Origin: Zavarzinella formosa DSM 19928
GTDB lineage: Bacteria > Planctomycetota > Planctomycetia > Gemmatales > Gemmataceae
Reading direction: 5' to 3'
NCBI RefSeq assembly: GCF_000255705.1
Contig: NZ_JH636442.1
Location: forward strand, 39,065 to 103,064
Length of the DNA stretch: 64,000 nucleotides
Positions 52,328-62,358 of this stretch are shown here, in pieces. Position numbers and translations under genes: made by a program. Positions within the stretch are counted from its first letter, which is position 1, and each line of letters opens with the position of its first letter. The notes under the pieces are model-generated. The model made no database searches. It was not told the DNA's origin and was given only the letters and a program-made list of their open reading frames with translations.

Positions 52328-53797
52328 ATGTCGGCCAGTTCCACTCATCTGACCGCCACGCCCCCCCCCGCGTCTGTTTCGTCGGCCGCGCCGACTGGCA
52401 TCCAACGAATTTTGATCGCCGAGGATCTGGAGGATGCCCGAAATTCCCTCCAGCAAGTTCTCCAAATGGCCCTGTCGCTGGACGTGGATACCGCCGAGGA
52501 CGGAGCGAAGGCTCTCGCCATGTTGGAGGAACGGTCTTACAGCATCCTCGTGACCGACTTGCGCATGCCGAAAATGAACGGCATGAAATTGATGGAGGAA
52601 ATCCACGCCCGCAAACTGCCGGTGACGGTGATCGTCACCACCGGGCACGGCGGCGTGCAGGATGCCGTCCATGCGATGCGGCTCGGGGCTTACGACTTTC
52701 TGACGAAACCGGCCGACCCGCAACACCTTACCTTGATGGTGCAACGGGCCTTGCGGGAACGAGCGCTGCAAGATGAGGTGATCGCTCTCCGGGAGCAATT
52801 GCAGGGGCGGCATTCGTTTCAGAATGTTATCAGCAAAAGCCCGCGAATGATGGAGGTGTTCGACCTCATCGACCAGATTTCGGACACTACTTCCACCATT
52901 TTGATCATTGGCGAAACCGGCACCGGGAAAGAACAAATTGCTCGGGCCGTGCATCAGGCCTCGGCCCCGGCCCGTTCGGGCAATTTTGTGGCCATTAACT
53001 GCGCCGCCGTGCCGGAAACCTTGCTGGAAAGCGAGTTGTTCGGCCACGAAAAAGGCTCGTTCACCGGGGCCGCCACCCAGCGCAAGGGGCGTTTTGAGCA
53101 GGCCCACAAAGGGACGCTGTTTTTGGACGAAGTCGGCGATATTCCGCTGAACATGCAGGTGAAACTGCTGCGGGTGTTGCAAGAACGCAAATTCGAGCGG
53201 ATCGGCGGATCGGAGCCGATCGAGATCGACGTCCGGGTGGTGGCGGCCACCCACCAGCCATTGGAACAACTGGTGAAAGAAGGCAAATTCCGCGAGGATT
53301 TGTTCTATCGGCTCAACGTCGTGCGGATCGATCTGCCCCCCCTGCGGGATCGCCCGGAAGATATTCCGGTGTTGGTGAGTCATTTTTGCAGCCGGTTTGC
53401 CCGCCCCGGCCACGCGCCCGCCACCGTCAGCCCGGAGGCGATGGAAATCCTGTTGAAAAGCCCGTGGCCCGGTAATGTCCGGCAATTGGAGAACGCCATC
53501 GAACGCTCTTGTGTGACGGCGCGAGATGGCTTGATCCTGCCGGCCAATCTGCCGCCGGACATCCACAAGCGGAACAGCGAGACAAAACACCCCTTCCAAC
53601 CTGATCTTGCCCGTTCGCTGCCCGAACAGCTTTCGGAACTGACATCCGCTTTTGAGGAACGCTATCTTCGCAAGGCGATGCGAAAGACCCGCGGCCATGT
53701 GGGCAAGTGTGCCAAGATTAGCGGCCTCTCCCGCCGCAGCATCACGGATAAAATCGCCCATTACAAGATTGACAAAGAGGAATTCAAACAAGAGTAA
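52328..53797 (+). CDS. NtrC-family sigma-54 response regulator
   Basis: The product is 489 residues from the ATG at 52328 (CCGGAG six bases upstream; the frame opens 58 codons earlier but without features). A receiver (AEDLEDAR, phosphoacceptor D77 in ILVTDLRMPKMNG, Lys in FLTKPADP) is followed by an AAA+ domain (IIGETGTGKEQIA, contact loop GSFTGA, SPWPGNVRQLENAIERS) and a Fis-type helix-turn-helix (MRKTRGHVGKCAKISGLSRRSITDKI). It is divergent from the ethylene-receptor-like kinase and is its likely cognate. No sigma-54 promoter with proper spacing was found nearby, so its targets lie elsewhere. Confidence 0.94.
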   Translation: MSASSTHLTATPPPASVSSAAPTGIQRILIAEDLEDARNSLQQVLQMALSLDVDTAEDGAKALAMLEERSYSILVTDLRMPKMNGMKLMEEIHARKLPVTVIVTTGHGGVQDAVHAMRLGAYDFLTKPADPQHLTLMVQRALRERALQDEVIALREQLQGRHSFQNVISKSPRMMEVFDLIDQISDTTSTILIIGETGTGKEQIARAVHQASAPARSGNFVAINCAAVPETLLESELFGHEKGSFTGAATQRKGRFEQAHKGTLFLDEVGDIPLNMQVKLLRVLQERKFERIGGSEPIEIDVRVVAATHQPLEQLVKEGKFREDLFYRLNVVRIDLPPLRDRPEDIPVLVSHFCSRFARPGHAPATVSPEAMEILLKSPWPGNVRQLENAIERSCVTARDGLILPANLPPDIHKRNSETKHPFQPDLARSLPEQLSELTSAFEERYLRKAMRKTRGHVGKCAKISGLSRRSITDKIAHYKIDKEEFKQE

Positions 53798-53936
53798 GGG
53801 CGATCGGCCTTCACAAAGCCAGCACAAAGTTGCCTCGGCCTTGCGTCTCTGTAAGCTTCACCTCTCAGGCGGGTATTACTCCCCAAGCCCCGCCAATCGG
53901 GGCGGGAATTGCCTGCCGTTGCGGGGGAGCGGATTC

Positions 53937-54968
53937 ATGGAATACAGACAACTGGGCCGGTCGGGCTTTCGCGTGCCCGTCCTAAGCCTTGGCACCGGCA
54001 CTTTTGGCGGCGGGAGCGATTTTTTCAAGGCTTGGGGCACCACGGATTCGGGCGGGGCCTCCAAACTCGTCGATGTCTGTCTCGAAGCCGGGTTGAATTT
54101 CTTTGATTCGGCCGACATTTATTCGGCCGGGCTGGCCGAGGAAATCTTGGGCCACGCCATCAAGGGACGGCGGGACAAAGTCCTTATTTCCACAAAAGCC
54201 ACTTTTCGCCAAGGCAGCGGGCCGAACGATGTCGGCTCGTCGCGATATCACCTCATCGAAGCCTGCGAAGCAAGTCTCAAGCGTCTGGGTACCGATTACA
54301 TCGACTTGTTCCAACTACACGGCTTCGACGCGATGACGCCGGTTGAGGAAACCGTCTCAGCCCTCGATCAACTCGTGAAAGCGGGGAAAATCCGCTACAT
54401 CGGCTGTTCAAACTTCTCCGGCTGGCATCTGATGAAGTCTTTGGCGGCCGCCGACCGTTATGGGTGGACCCGCTATGTGGCCCATCAAGCCTACTATTCG
54501 CTCATCGGTCGTGACTATGAATGGGAGCTGATGCCTTTGGGATTGGATCAGGGCGTCGGCGCCGTGGTTTGGAGTCCGCTTGGCTGGGGCCGCCTCACCG
54601 GCAAGATTCGCCGAGGACAGCCGCTACCGGCCAACAGCCGGCTTCACAACAAGAGCGTGATCGACAACGGGCCGCCGGTGGCCGACGAGTATCTGTACAA
54701 GGTGGTCGATGCCCTGATTGCCGTGGCGGCCGAAACGGGCAAGACGGTGCCGCAGGTTGCCCTGAACTGGCTGTTACAGCGGCCGACCGTGGCGAACATT
54801 ATTGTCGGGGCGCGAGACGAGGCGCAACTCCGTGACAATCTAGGCGCCATTGGATGGAACCTGACCGCCCAGCAAGTGTCCGTGTTGGATTCGGCGAGCG
54901 CCACGACGCTTGCCTACCCGTACTGGCATCAACGCGGTTTCGGCGAACGCAATCCCCCGCCGGTGTGA
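53937..54968 (+). CDS. Aldo/keto reductase
   Basis: The product is 343 residues from the ATG at 53937; the frame opens in the preceding regulator gene but the ATG with GGGGGAG upstream gives the standard opening EYRQLGRSGFRVPVLSLGTG. The catalytic tetrad is complete: D57 (FFDSAD), Y62 (IYSAG), K87 (ISTKA) and H128 (LFQLHG). The C-terminal cofactor region (NWLLQRPTVANIIVGARD) is normal for NADPH-type enzymes of the YajO/AKR11-12 kind. The substrate is unknown. The gene ends 35 bases before the adaptor of the second RND pump. Confidence 0.93.
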   Translation: MEYRQLGRSGFRVPVLSLGTGTFGGGSDFFKAWGTTDSGGASKLVDVCLEAGLNFFDSADIYSAGLAEEILGHAIKGRRDKVLISTKATFRQGSGPNDVGSSRYHLIEACEASLKRLGTDYIDLFQLHGFDAMTPVEETVSALDQLVKAGKIRYIGCSNFSGWHLMKSLAAADRYGWTRYVAHQAYYSLIGRDYEWELMPLGLDQGVGAVVWSPLGWGRLTGKIRRGQPLPANSRLHNKSVIDNGPPVADEYLYKVVDALIAVAAETGKTVPQVALNWLLQRPTVANIIVGARDEAQLRDNLGAIGWNLTAQQVSVLDSASATTLAYPYWHQRGFGERNPPPV

Positions 54969-55003
54969 TGGTGTCCCAAATCTTTTCTGTTCGGAGGATG
55001 ATC

Positions 55004-56344
55004 GTGCGAACCCGACTGATGTTCGGCCTGTTATTGTTGGGAATCACCGGAATAGCCTCGCTTTCATCGGTCGGCTGCGCCCAAAAGAAGGAAGCCCCGC
55101 CCGCGCCCCCGCCTCCGGCGGTCACGGTGACCAAGCCGGTTAAATTCCGGGTTCAAAAGTATTTGGAATACAACGGCTATTTGGAGGCGGTCGAAACCGT
55201 CCAGATCACCGCGCGCGTCAAGGGCTTTTTGAACGACATCAAATTTGTCGAGGGAACCGAGGTCAAGAAGGGTGACTTGCTCTTCCAGATTGATCCCCGC
55301 GAATACGACGTGAACTTCAAGAAGGCCAACGCGGACAAACTAAAGGCGATGGCCGAGTTGAAGCGGACACGGGCGGACGAAGACCGGGCGAAACAACTGC
55401 TGGCGACGCAAGCCCTCAGCATGGAAGACTTCCAGCAACGGGTCGCCAGCCGGGAAACCGCCGATGCCGTGCTGAAACAAACCGAGGCGGCCATCGACAT
55501 GGCCAAACTCGACTTGGAATACACGCAAATCCACGCTCCCATCGACGGCCAGATCAACCGCACGCTCATCACGCGCGGCAACCTCGTCGGGCAGAATGAA
55601 AACACGCTGTTGACGACCATTGTGGGCATCGAGCAACTGTATGTGTACTTCGATGTCCCCGAACGCGATCTCATCGAATATCAGCGAGGTCTTCGGGACC
55701 AGCCGGAGTCCAAGTCTCCCACCGGGGCGCATCCGTTGTTTGTCGGGATTTCCACGGAACAGGGATACCCGCACAAAGGGATCATCGACTTCCGCGAAAA
55801 CAAAGTGGACTCCGGGACGGGCACCGTCCGTCTGCGGGGTCGTCTGGAAAACCCGAAGATTCCCCCCGGAAATGTCCGGCTGATGTACCCCGGTCTGTAT
55901 GCCCGCGTTCGCATTCCGATGGGCGACCCCGAACCACAATTGGTGATCCCGGAGGATGCCTTGATGACAGGTCAGGAAGGCCGGTATGTGTATGTGCTCA
56001 ATGATGAGAACATCGTCAAAAAGCGGCGGCTCAAACTGGGGGCGACCATTTGGCGCTCACCGGAAAAGTCAGACGACCTCGTCCATCCCTGGACGTTGAC
56101 GGACGTGAAAGGCCCGGCCAAGAAGGATGAGCCGCCCAAAAAGGATGAGCCGGCCAAAAAAGATGCTCCACCCAAGAAGGAAGCCCCGCCGAGTGTGCGT
56201 GCGGTGGTGTCCGTGGAAGAAGGGTTGAAAGAAGGGGACCGCATCGTCGTGAACGGGTTGCAGCGAGCCAGACCCGAAACACCGGTCACCCCGGAGATGG
56301 CGGAATTCCGCGGCCCCGCCGGCGACGAGCCGGTGAAAAAGTGA
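55004..56344 (+). CDS. RND periplasmic adaptor lipoprotein with lysine-rich insert
   Basis: The product is 446 residues. The GTG at 55004 has GGAGG six bases upstream (54993-54997) and gives a lipoprotein-like signal ending SSVGC. The AcrA/HlyD body is complete: LEAVETVQITARVKGFLNDIKFVEGTEVKKGDLLFQIDP, a coiled-coil hairpin (TRADEDRAKQLLATQALSMEDFQQ), IHAPIDGQINRTLITRGNLV and the PEDALMTGQEGRYVYV barrel end. A repeated KKDEPPKKDEPAKKDAPPKK segment (DNA 56116-56180) is inserted in the membrane-proximal domain. The permease follows; no outer-membrane factor is adjacent, so the TolC-like pair elsewhere in the window may serve it. Confidence 0.9.
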   Translation: MRTRLMFGLLLLGITGIASLSSVGCAQKKEAPPAPPPPAVTVTKPVKFRVQKYLEYNGYLEAVETVQITARVKGFLNDIKFVEGTEVKKGDLLFQIDPREYDVNFKKANADKLKAMAELKRTRADEDRAKQLLATQALSMEDFQQRVASRETADAVLKQTEAAIDMAKLDLEYTQIHAPIDGQINRTLITRGNLVGQNENTLLTTIVGIEQLYVYFDVPERDLIEYQRGLRDQPESKSPTGAHPLFVGISTEQGYPHKGIIDFRENKVDSGTGTVRLRGRLENPKIPPGNVRLMYPGLYARVRIPMGDPEPQLVIPEDALMTGQEGRYVYVLNDENIVKKRRLKLGATIWRSPEKSDDLVHPWTLTDVKGPAKKDEPPKKDEPAKKDAPPKKEAPPSVRAVVSVEEGLKEGDRIVVNGLQRARPETPVTPEMAEFRGPAGDEPVKK

Positions 56345-56375
56345 GTCCAATCCAACGGTCGTCTCCAGACACCCA

Positions 56376-56450
56376 AGAGCCGCATGCGTCAGTCATGGGG
56401 TTGCTTTCCGTGGGTGACGGTCCCCCCCGCCGCTGACGCAGCGGGGCTCT
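56376..56450. repeat. Imperfect inverted repeat between adaptor and permease
   Basis: AGAGCCGCATGCGTCAG (56376-56392) is complementary, with one gap and a mismatch, to CTGACGCAGCGGGGCTCT (56433-56450). The 40-base loop carries a C-run. The sequence resembles other GC-rich hairpins in the window (30311-30389). It lies in the 176-base gap of the adaptor-permease operon, where it could attenuate transcription. Confidence 0.55.
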
Positions 56451-56520
56451 CGGGCATCATGAATAGAAGCAAAACGGCCCATCGTTTCGTCCACCCCGTC
56501 ACCTATTTCGGGCATTCCAA

Positions 56521-59500
56521 GTGATTTCTCGTTTTTTCATCGACCGGCCGATTTTCGCCAACGTCCTCGCCATCCTGATGATCCTGTTCGGGTTCGTCGC
56601 CCTCAAGCGGCTCCCCATCGAACGGTATCCGGCGATCACGCCGCCGACGGTGGTGGTCAGCACGAACTATCCGGGGGCGAGCGCCAAGGTCGTCGCGGAC
56701 ACGGTGGCCGCCCCGATCGAGCAGCAGATCAACGGCGTGGAGAACATGATGTACATGTCCTCCACCAGTTCGGCTGACGGTTCGTATGCCCTGACCATCA
56801 CCTTTGAAATCGGCACGAATCTGGACGACGCCCAAGTGCTTGTCCAAAACCGATTGAGCATCGCCGAGCCGACCCTGCCCGAAGAAGTTCGGCGCCAGGG
56901 GGTGACGGTCAAAAAGCAATCATCGAACATTCTGCTCGTGATTTCACTCACGTCCGAGAACGGGACTTACGATCCGCTGTTCCTCTCCAACTATGCCACC
57001 CTGCGGTTGCGGGACGACATGAGTCGGGTGAACGGCGTGGGCGAAGTGACCGTCAAGGGGGCCGGCGCTTACTCGATGCGCATCTGGCTGGACCCGGACA
57101 AACTTGCGGCCCGGCAACTCACGACGCAAGACGTGACGGCCGCCCTCGCCCGGCAAAACGTGCAAGTGGCCGCCGGTCAGGTGGGCCAGCCGCCGACGCC
57201 GTCGGGACAGTCGTTCCAGCTCACCGTCACCACCTTGGGCCGGCTCACCGATCCGGCCCAGTTTGAGGGAGTGATTGTCAAGGCCGGGGCAAACGGGCAG
57301 ACGGTTTACCTTCGAGATGTGGCCCGCGTGGAACTCGGCGGCCAGTCCTATGACACGTTTGAAACACGGGACGGGATGCCGGCCGCCAACTTGCTGATCT
57401 TCCAGCTTCCGGGGTCAAACGCCCTGGACGTGGCCATCCGCGTCCGCGAGACGATGGAAAAGATCAAGCCAAGCCTGCCCGACGGCATGGAATACACCAT
57501 CCCGTTCGACACGACGAAGTTTGTCGAATCGGCCATCAACAACGTGTATCGCACCTTGATCGAAGCCGGGGTGCTGGTGCTGATCGTGATCTTGGTGTTC
57601 CTGCAAAGCTGGCGGGCCTTGCTCGTCCCCGCGACGACGGTGCCTGTGACCATCATCGGGGCTTTTGCGTTCATGTATTTGTTCGGCTTCTCGATCAACC
57701 TGCTCACGCTGTTCGGGTTGATTCTGGCCATCGGCATCGTCGTGGACGACGCCATCGTGATCGTGGAGAACGCCTCCCACCACATCGAACAAGGGATGGC
57801 CCCGCGCGAGGCGACCATTCAAGCCATGAACGAAGTCACCGGGCCGGTGATCGCCATCACGTTCGTCCTCATGGCCGTGTTCATCCCCACGGCGTTCCTC
57901 AGCGGCATCACCGGGCAAATGTACCGGCAATTCGCGCTGACCATCGCGGCCACCGCCATCATCAGCGCCATCAACGCCCTGACGCTCAAACCGGCCCAGT
58001 GCGCCACTTATCTCAAGCCTTCCAAGGGCAAGAACCTGTTCACGAAGATTTTCGACTTCTTGTACAAGCCGGTCGAAAACCTTTACACATTTATCATCCG
58101 GCAACTGGTGAGAGTCTGGTGGCTGGTGATCCTGGCGTTCATCGCTGTCGGCTGGTTCACCGGACGGCAGTACCAGAAAATTCCGACCGGCTTCCTGCCG
58201 ACCGAGGACGAGGGATACGCCATCATCGCCATTCAGTTGCCGGACTCGGCCTCGCTCGAACGAACCCGCGAAGTGGCCGAGCGATTGAATGCCATCTGTG
58301 CCCGTTACAAGGAAAACAAGGCGATCACCCATTGGTTCGTCCTCGGCGGCACATCGCTGCTGGACGGGACTGCCGCCCCGAACGGCGCCACGGCGTTCGT
58401 CACCTGGACGGACTGGGAAATGCGGAAGACGCCGGAGATGCAACAACAAGCGCTCGTCAACCAACTTCAGAGAGAATTTGGGGACATCCGGGAGGCGTTT
58501 ATCTTCGTCATCGTGCCGCCGTCCATTCAGGGATTGGGGTTCTCCGGCGGGTTCGAGATGAAGATCGAAGACCGCGAGGGAGCCGGTGGCGATGTCCTTC
58601 AGGAACGCACCCAAGCGTTGATCGATGCGGCCGCCGCGCGTCCGGGGGGAGCCGTCGCCCCGCCGCCGGGAACCCGTAGCACCTACCGGGCGGGCGTGCC
58701 GCAAATTTATCTCGACATCGACCGCGAGAAGGCGGAGAAAATGGGCGTGCTCATCAGCGATGTGTTCGCCGCGTTACAGGCCAACCTTGGCTCGGTGTAT
58801 GTGAACGACTTCAACAAGTTCGACCGGACCTATCAGGTCCGCGTGCAGGCCGACGCCCGCTTCCGCGGCGACCCGTCCATGCTTCGCCGGCTGGAGGTCC
58901 GCAACCGCAACGGCGGCCGTGTTCCGCTGGCGACCCTGCTGACGGCCGAGTATCGTATCGGGCCGCAGTCGATCACCCGATATAACCTCTATCCGACGGC
59001 GACCATCAGCGGCGCCACCAAACCGGGCATGAGCTCCGGCGAGGCGCTGAAAACAATGGAAGACGTGGCCGGCGAAGTGCTGCCGAAGTCAATGGGGTAT
59101 GAGTGGACATCGATTGCCTTCCAAGAAAGGCGGATCAGCGGCGAGGCCGTGATTGTTTTCGGGCTGGCCGTGCTGCTCGTGTATCTGGTGTTGGCGGCCC
59201 AATACGAAAGCTGGCTGTTGCCGTTCGCGGTGATTCTGGTCGTGCCGCTCGGGTTGCTCGGCGTGGTGGCGGCCGTGAGCCTGCGGGGATTTGACAACAA
59301 CGTGTATACCCAGATCGGCGTGGTGCTGATTATCGCGCTGGCGAGCAAGAACGCCATTTTGATCGTGGAGTTCGCCCGCGAGTTGCGGCTCTCCGGAAAA
59401 TCGATCCGCGAATCGGCGGTGACGGCTGCCCGGTTGCGGTTCCGGCCGATCGTGATGACATCGTTCGCGTTCATCCTCGGCGTGGCTCCTCTTGTTTGGG

Positions 59501-59691
59501 CCACCGGGGCCGGGGCCGCCAGCCGTCAGGCTCTCGGCACGGCCGTCTTCGGCGGGATGATTACCTCCACCGTGCTGGCGGTGTTCTTCGTCCCGGCGTT
59601 TTATGTGGCGGTTCAGAGTTTGATCGAATTGCGGAACGGGCCGCCGAAACATCCGGGCGAACCGGGAAAAGAACCGGTGGCCCCTCATTGA
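56521..59691 (+). CDS. RND efflux transporter permease, AcrB/HAE1 type
   Basis: The product is 1056 residues (GTG start, ISRFFIDRPIFANVLAIL, the typical HAE1 opening). The proton-relay region of TM4 is GIVVDDAIVIVENASHHIE with both Asp residues, and the C-terminal helices contain ASKNAILIVEFARELR. The porter domains include TPPTVVVSTNYPGASAKVV. These features match hydrophobe/amphiphile exporters such as AcrB/MexB, unlike the pump at 6880-10323. The drug or metabolite is unknown. A strong hairpin follows the stop. Confidence 0.95.
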   Translation: MISRFFIDRPIFANVLAILMILFGFVALKRLPIERYPAITPPTVVVSTNYPGASAKVVADTVAAPIEQQINGVENMMYMSSTSSADGSYALTITFEIGTNLDDAQVLVQNRLSIAEPTLPEEVRRQGVTVKKQSSNILLVISLTSENGTYDPLFLSNYATLRLRDDMSRVNGVGEVTVKGAGAYSMRIWLDPDKLAARQLTTQDVTAALARQNVQVAAGQVGQPPTPSGQSFQLTVTTLGRLTDPAQFEGVIVKAGANGQTVYLRDVARVELGGQSYDTFETRDGMPAANLLIFQLPGSNALDVAIRVRETMEKIKPSLPDGMEYTIPFDTTKFVESAINNVYRTLIEAGVLVLIVILVFLQSWRALLVPATTVPVTIIGAFAFMYLFGFSINLLTLFGLILAIGIVVDDAIVIVENASHHIEQGMAPREATIQAMNEVTGPVIAITFVLMAVFIPTAFLSGITGQMYRQFALTIAATAIISAINALTLKPAQCATYLKPSKGKNLFTKIFDFLYKPVENLYTFIIRQLVRVWWLVILAFIAVGWFTGRQYQKIPTGFLPTEDEGYAIIAIQLPDSASLERTREVAERLNAICARYKENKAITHWFVLGGTSLLDGTAAPNGATAFVTWTDWEMRKTPEMQQQALVNQLQREFGDIREAFIFVIVPPSIQGLGFSGGFEMKIEDREGAGGDVLQERTQALIDAAAARPGGAVAPPPGTRSTYRAGVPQIYLDIDREKAEKMGVLISDVFAALQANLGSVYVNDFNKFDRTYQVRVQADARFRGDPSMLRRLEVRNRNGGRVPLATLLTAEYRIGPQSITRYNLYPTATISGATKPGMSSGEALKTMEDVAGEVLPKSMGYEWTSIAFQERRISGEAVIVFGLAVLLVYLVLAAQYESWLLPFAVILVVPLGLLGVVAAVSLRGFDNNVYTQIGVVLIIALASKNAILIVEFARELRLSGKSIRESAVTAARLRFRPIVMTSFAFILGVAPLVWATGAGAASRQALGTAVFGGMITSTVLAVFFVPAFYVAVQSLIELRNGPPKHPGEPGKEPVAPH

Positions 59692-59709
59692 GTTGAGTTT
59701 GAAACGAAA

Positions 59710-59744
59710 AAGACTTGGCGGGAGTGAGCATCCCGCCAAGTCTT
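59710..59744 (+). terminator. Hairpin after the second RND permease
   Basis: AAGACTTGGCGGGA and TCCCGCCAAGTCTT form a perfect 14-base stem around GTGAGCA, 18 bases after the permease stop. There is no U-run on the plus strand, so intrinsic termination is possible but not canonical; on the minus strand a TTTTT run follows the stem. Confidence 0.65.
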
Positions 59745-59901
59745 GGGCGAAACCAGTCAGATCATCAGGTTAATTGGATCTTTTCGGAAAAATCCTCACA
59801 CACTTCCCCGGCACAAGTCCCGTATCTTAATAATTGGTCGGAATCCAAGGACGAACTCGGCGGGCATTCCCCGCAGAGCGGGCATTCCGGGAGATGATGT
59901 C

Positions 59902-62358
59902 TTGGATTTTTTCGCGCGATTGTTCGACACATCCGACTTCCCGGCCCGCTGGACCTGCGGACGCTGGACGGCCGGGCAGGGCTGGCTGCATATCCTCTCC
60001 GATCTTGGAGTGTGGACGGCCTACCTCGCCATTCCCGTCGTGTTGATCTACTTCGTGCGGCGTCGTGGCGATCTCCCGTTTCGCGGCCTCTTCGCTCTGT
60101 TCGGCGCGTTCATCCTGTTGTGCGGCACCACCCACTTGATGGAGGCCATCATCTTCTGGTGGCCCGCTTACCGACTGGCCGGGCTAATCAAGCTCTTCAC
60201 GGCCATCGTTTCGTGGGCCACCGTGATTGCCCTGGTCCGGGTGGTTCCCAAAGTGCTGACCATGAGATCCCCGGAGGAACTGGAACGGGAGATCACCGCC
60301 CGCAAGGAAGCCGAGACGGCTTTGCATGAGGCCAACATCAAACTTGAGCATCGTGTGGCCGAACGCACGGCCGAGTTGAACCGGGCGAATGCCTCGTTGA
60401 TCGAAGAACGAGAACGATTCCGCACCACGCTTGCCAGTATTGGTGACGCCGTCATCGCCACGGACACGGAAAACCGGGTCACGTTCATGAACTCCGTCGC
60501 CGAGATTCTGACCGGTTGGAAAGCCGCCGACGCCCTGGCCAAGCCGCTGGACGATGTGTTTCACGTTCTCGACGAATCCACGCGGCAGCCGATCAAGAAT
60601 CCCGCCCCCCAGGCGTTGAAGGCCGGCATTGTCACGGGGCCGGTGAATCACACGAAGGTGCTGACTCGCGATGGCATCGAACGGCCGATTGACGACGGCG
60701 CCGCCCCGATTTGCCCGGAGGGGGGCGAAATCCTCGGGGCCGTGCTGGTGTTCCGCGATGCCACCCTGCGGCGGGAGCATGAAAACGAACTGCGTGAAAG
60801 CCGCGAGCGGCTGGCCTTCGCCCTGGAGGCCGCCGATCTGGGGCAGTGGGAACTCAATCTCCGCGACCAGACTGCTCTCCGCACGCCGCGGCATGACCGG
60901 ATTTTCGGGTATGACGATCCTCTGCCCGAATGGACTTACGGCATGTTCCTCCAGCATGTCGTTCCGGCCGATCGGGAACGGGTCGAAGCCGAATTCAAAA
61001 AATCGGCCGTCACCGGCATGGCCTTGGATATCGAATGCCGGGTGCGGCGGGCCGACGGACAGGAACGGCACATCTGGACGAAAGCCCGCATTCGCCGAAA
61101 CACCGGTGGCGAGATTGAGCGGATGGCGGGCATCATCGGCGACAACACCGAACGACGGAAAATGGAGGACGACCTTCGCCGGCTGGCCGCCGACTTGTCC
61201 GAGGCCGATCACCTCAAGGATGAGTTTCTAGCTACGCTGGCCCACGAACTCCGCAATCCGCTGGCGCCGATCAGCAACGGTCTGCACGTTCTCCGGCTCA
61301 CCGGCATCCTCCCTCCGGCCGCCGAGCGGGCGCGCGGCATGATGGAGCGTCAACTATCCCAAATGGTGCGATTGGTCGACGACCTGTTGGATATCTCGCG
61401 CATCACCCGGAACAAGATGGAACTCCGCCGGGAGCGTGTCTTGCTGACCGCCGTGGTGCGGAATGCCGTGGAAATCAGCCGCCCGTTGATCGAAACGGCC
61501 GGCCATGAGTTGACGCTGGCCATCCCGGCCCAGCCGATTTTTCTCGATGCCGACACGACCCGGCTTGCCCAAGTGTTTTCCAATCTGCTGAGCAACGCGG
61601 CGAAGTACACCAATCGCGGTGGAACCATCACCCTGTCCGCCATGATGACCGACGACGACCATGTCGAGGTGACCGTTTCCGATAACGGGATCGGCATCGC
61701 GCCCGAAATGCTTCGGAAGGTGTTTGGCCTGTTTGTTCAGGCGGACAACACACTGGAAAAAGCTCAAGGCGGCCTGGGCATTGGCCTCACGCTGGTGCAG
61801 CGATTGGTCGAAATGCACGGCGGAGCGGTCGAGGCCCGCAGCGAAGGCATTGGCCGGGGCAGTTCGTTCATCGTGCGATTGCCCGCCCAGACAGAGGGGG
61901 AAACACATCCCCCGGCGGAGGCAACACGAGCCATCGCCACATCCCATGCCCAAGGCTTGAAAATCTTGGTGGCCGATGACAACATGGACTCGGCCACCAG
62001 TCTGCGGATGCTCCTCGAAATCATGGGCAACGAAGTGGTCGTCGCTCATGATGGCGTGGAGGCTGTCCAAATTGCCGAAAGTTTCGACCCCGACATTCTC
62101 ATCCTCGACATCGGCATGCCGAAAATGAACGGCTACGAAGTCTGCCGACACATCCGGCAAATGCCTGGCGGAGCCTCCCGCGTACTGGTGGCCTGCACCG
62201 GTTGGGGCCAGGAAGACGACCGTCGGCTGGCCACCGAGGCGGGGTTTGACCATCACTTGGTGAAACCTGCGGAACTAACCGCGCTGGCCCGGATATTGGC
62301 CGCGAGTCGCGCGAGCCGAACCGCGGATGATGATCCAAGGGACCATGAATTCAATTGA
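59902..62358 (+). CDS. Ethylene-receptor-like hybrid sensor kinase with complete ligand set
   Basis: The product is 818 residues. TTG 59902 (GGGAG eight bases upstream) matches the start of the relative at 49258-52086 (DFFARLFD against FEFFTGLFD). Residues ~28-110 form three helices that align without gaps to the ETR1 ethylene-binding domain at a fixed offset of nine: D34, Y41, P45, I71, C74 and H78 correspond to ETR1 D25, Y32, P36, I62, C65 and H69, the last two being the copper ligands. [13 protein letters not shown] is the clearest block. Two PAS domains follow (about 165-290 and 300-410), then HisKA ([17 protein letters not shown]), HATPase and a C-terminal receiver ([13 protein letters not shown]). 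It has no regulator gene beside it, since the receiver is fused. Confidence 0.85.
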   Translation: MDFFARLFDTSDFPARWTCGRWTAGQGWLHILSDLGVWTAYLAIPVVLIYFVRRRGDLPFRGLFALFGAFILLCGTTHLMEAIIFWWPAYRLAGLIKLFTAIVSWATVIALVRVVPKVLTMRSPEELEREITARKEAETALHEANIKLEHRVAERTAELNRANASLIEERERFRTTLASIGDAVIATDTENRVTFMNSVAEILTGWKAADALAKPLDDVFHVLDESTRQPIKNPAPQALKAGIVTGPVNHTKVLTRDGIERPIDDGAAPICPEGGEILGAVLVFRDATLRREHENELRESRERLAFALEAADLGQWELNLRDQTALRTPRHDRIFGYDDPLPEWTYGMFLQHVVPADRERVEAEFKKSAVTGMALDIECRVRRADGQERHIWTKARIRRNTGGEIERMAGIIGDNTERRKMEDDLRRLAADLSEADHLKDEFLATLAHELRNPLAPISNGLHVLRLTGILPPAAERARGMMERQLSQMVRLVDDLLDISRITRNKMELRRERVLLTAVVRNAVEISRPLIETAGHELTLAIPAQPIFLDADTTRLAQVFSNLLSNAAKYTNRGGTITLSAMMTDDDHVEVTVSDNGIGIAPEMLRKVFGLFVQADNTLEKAQGGLGIGLTLVQRLVEMHGGAVEARSEGIGRGSSFIVRLPAQTEGETHPPAEATRAIATSHAQGLKILVADDNMDSATSLRMLLEIMGNEVVVAHDGVEAVQIAESFDPDILILDIGMPKMNGYEVCRHIRQMPGGASRVLVACTGWGQEDDRRLATEAGFDHHLVKPAELTALARILAASRASRTADDDPRDHEFN

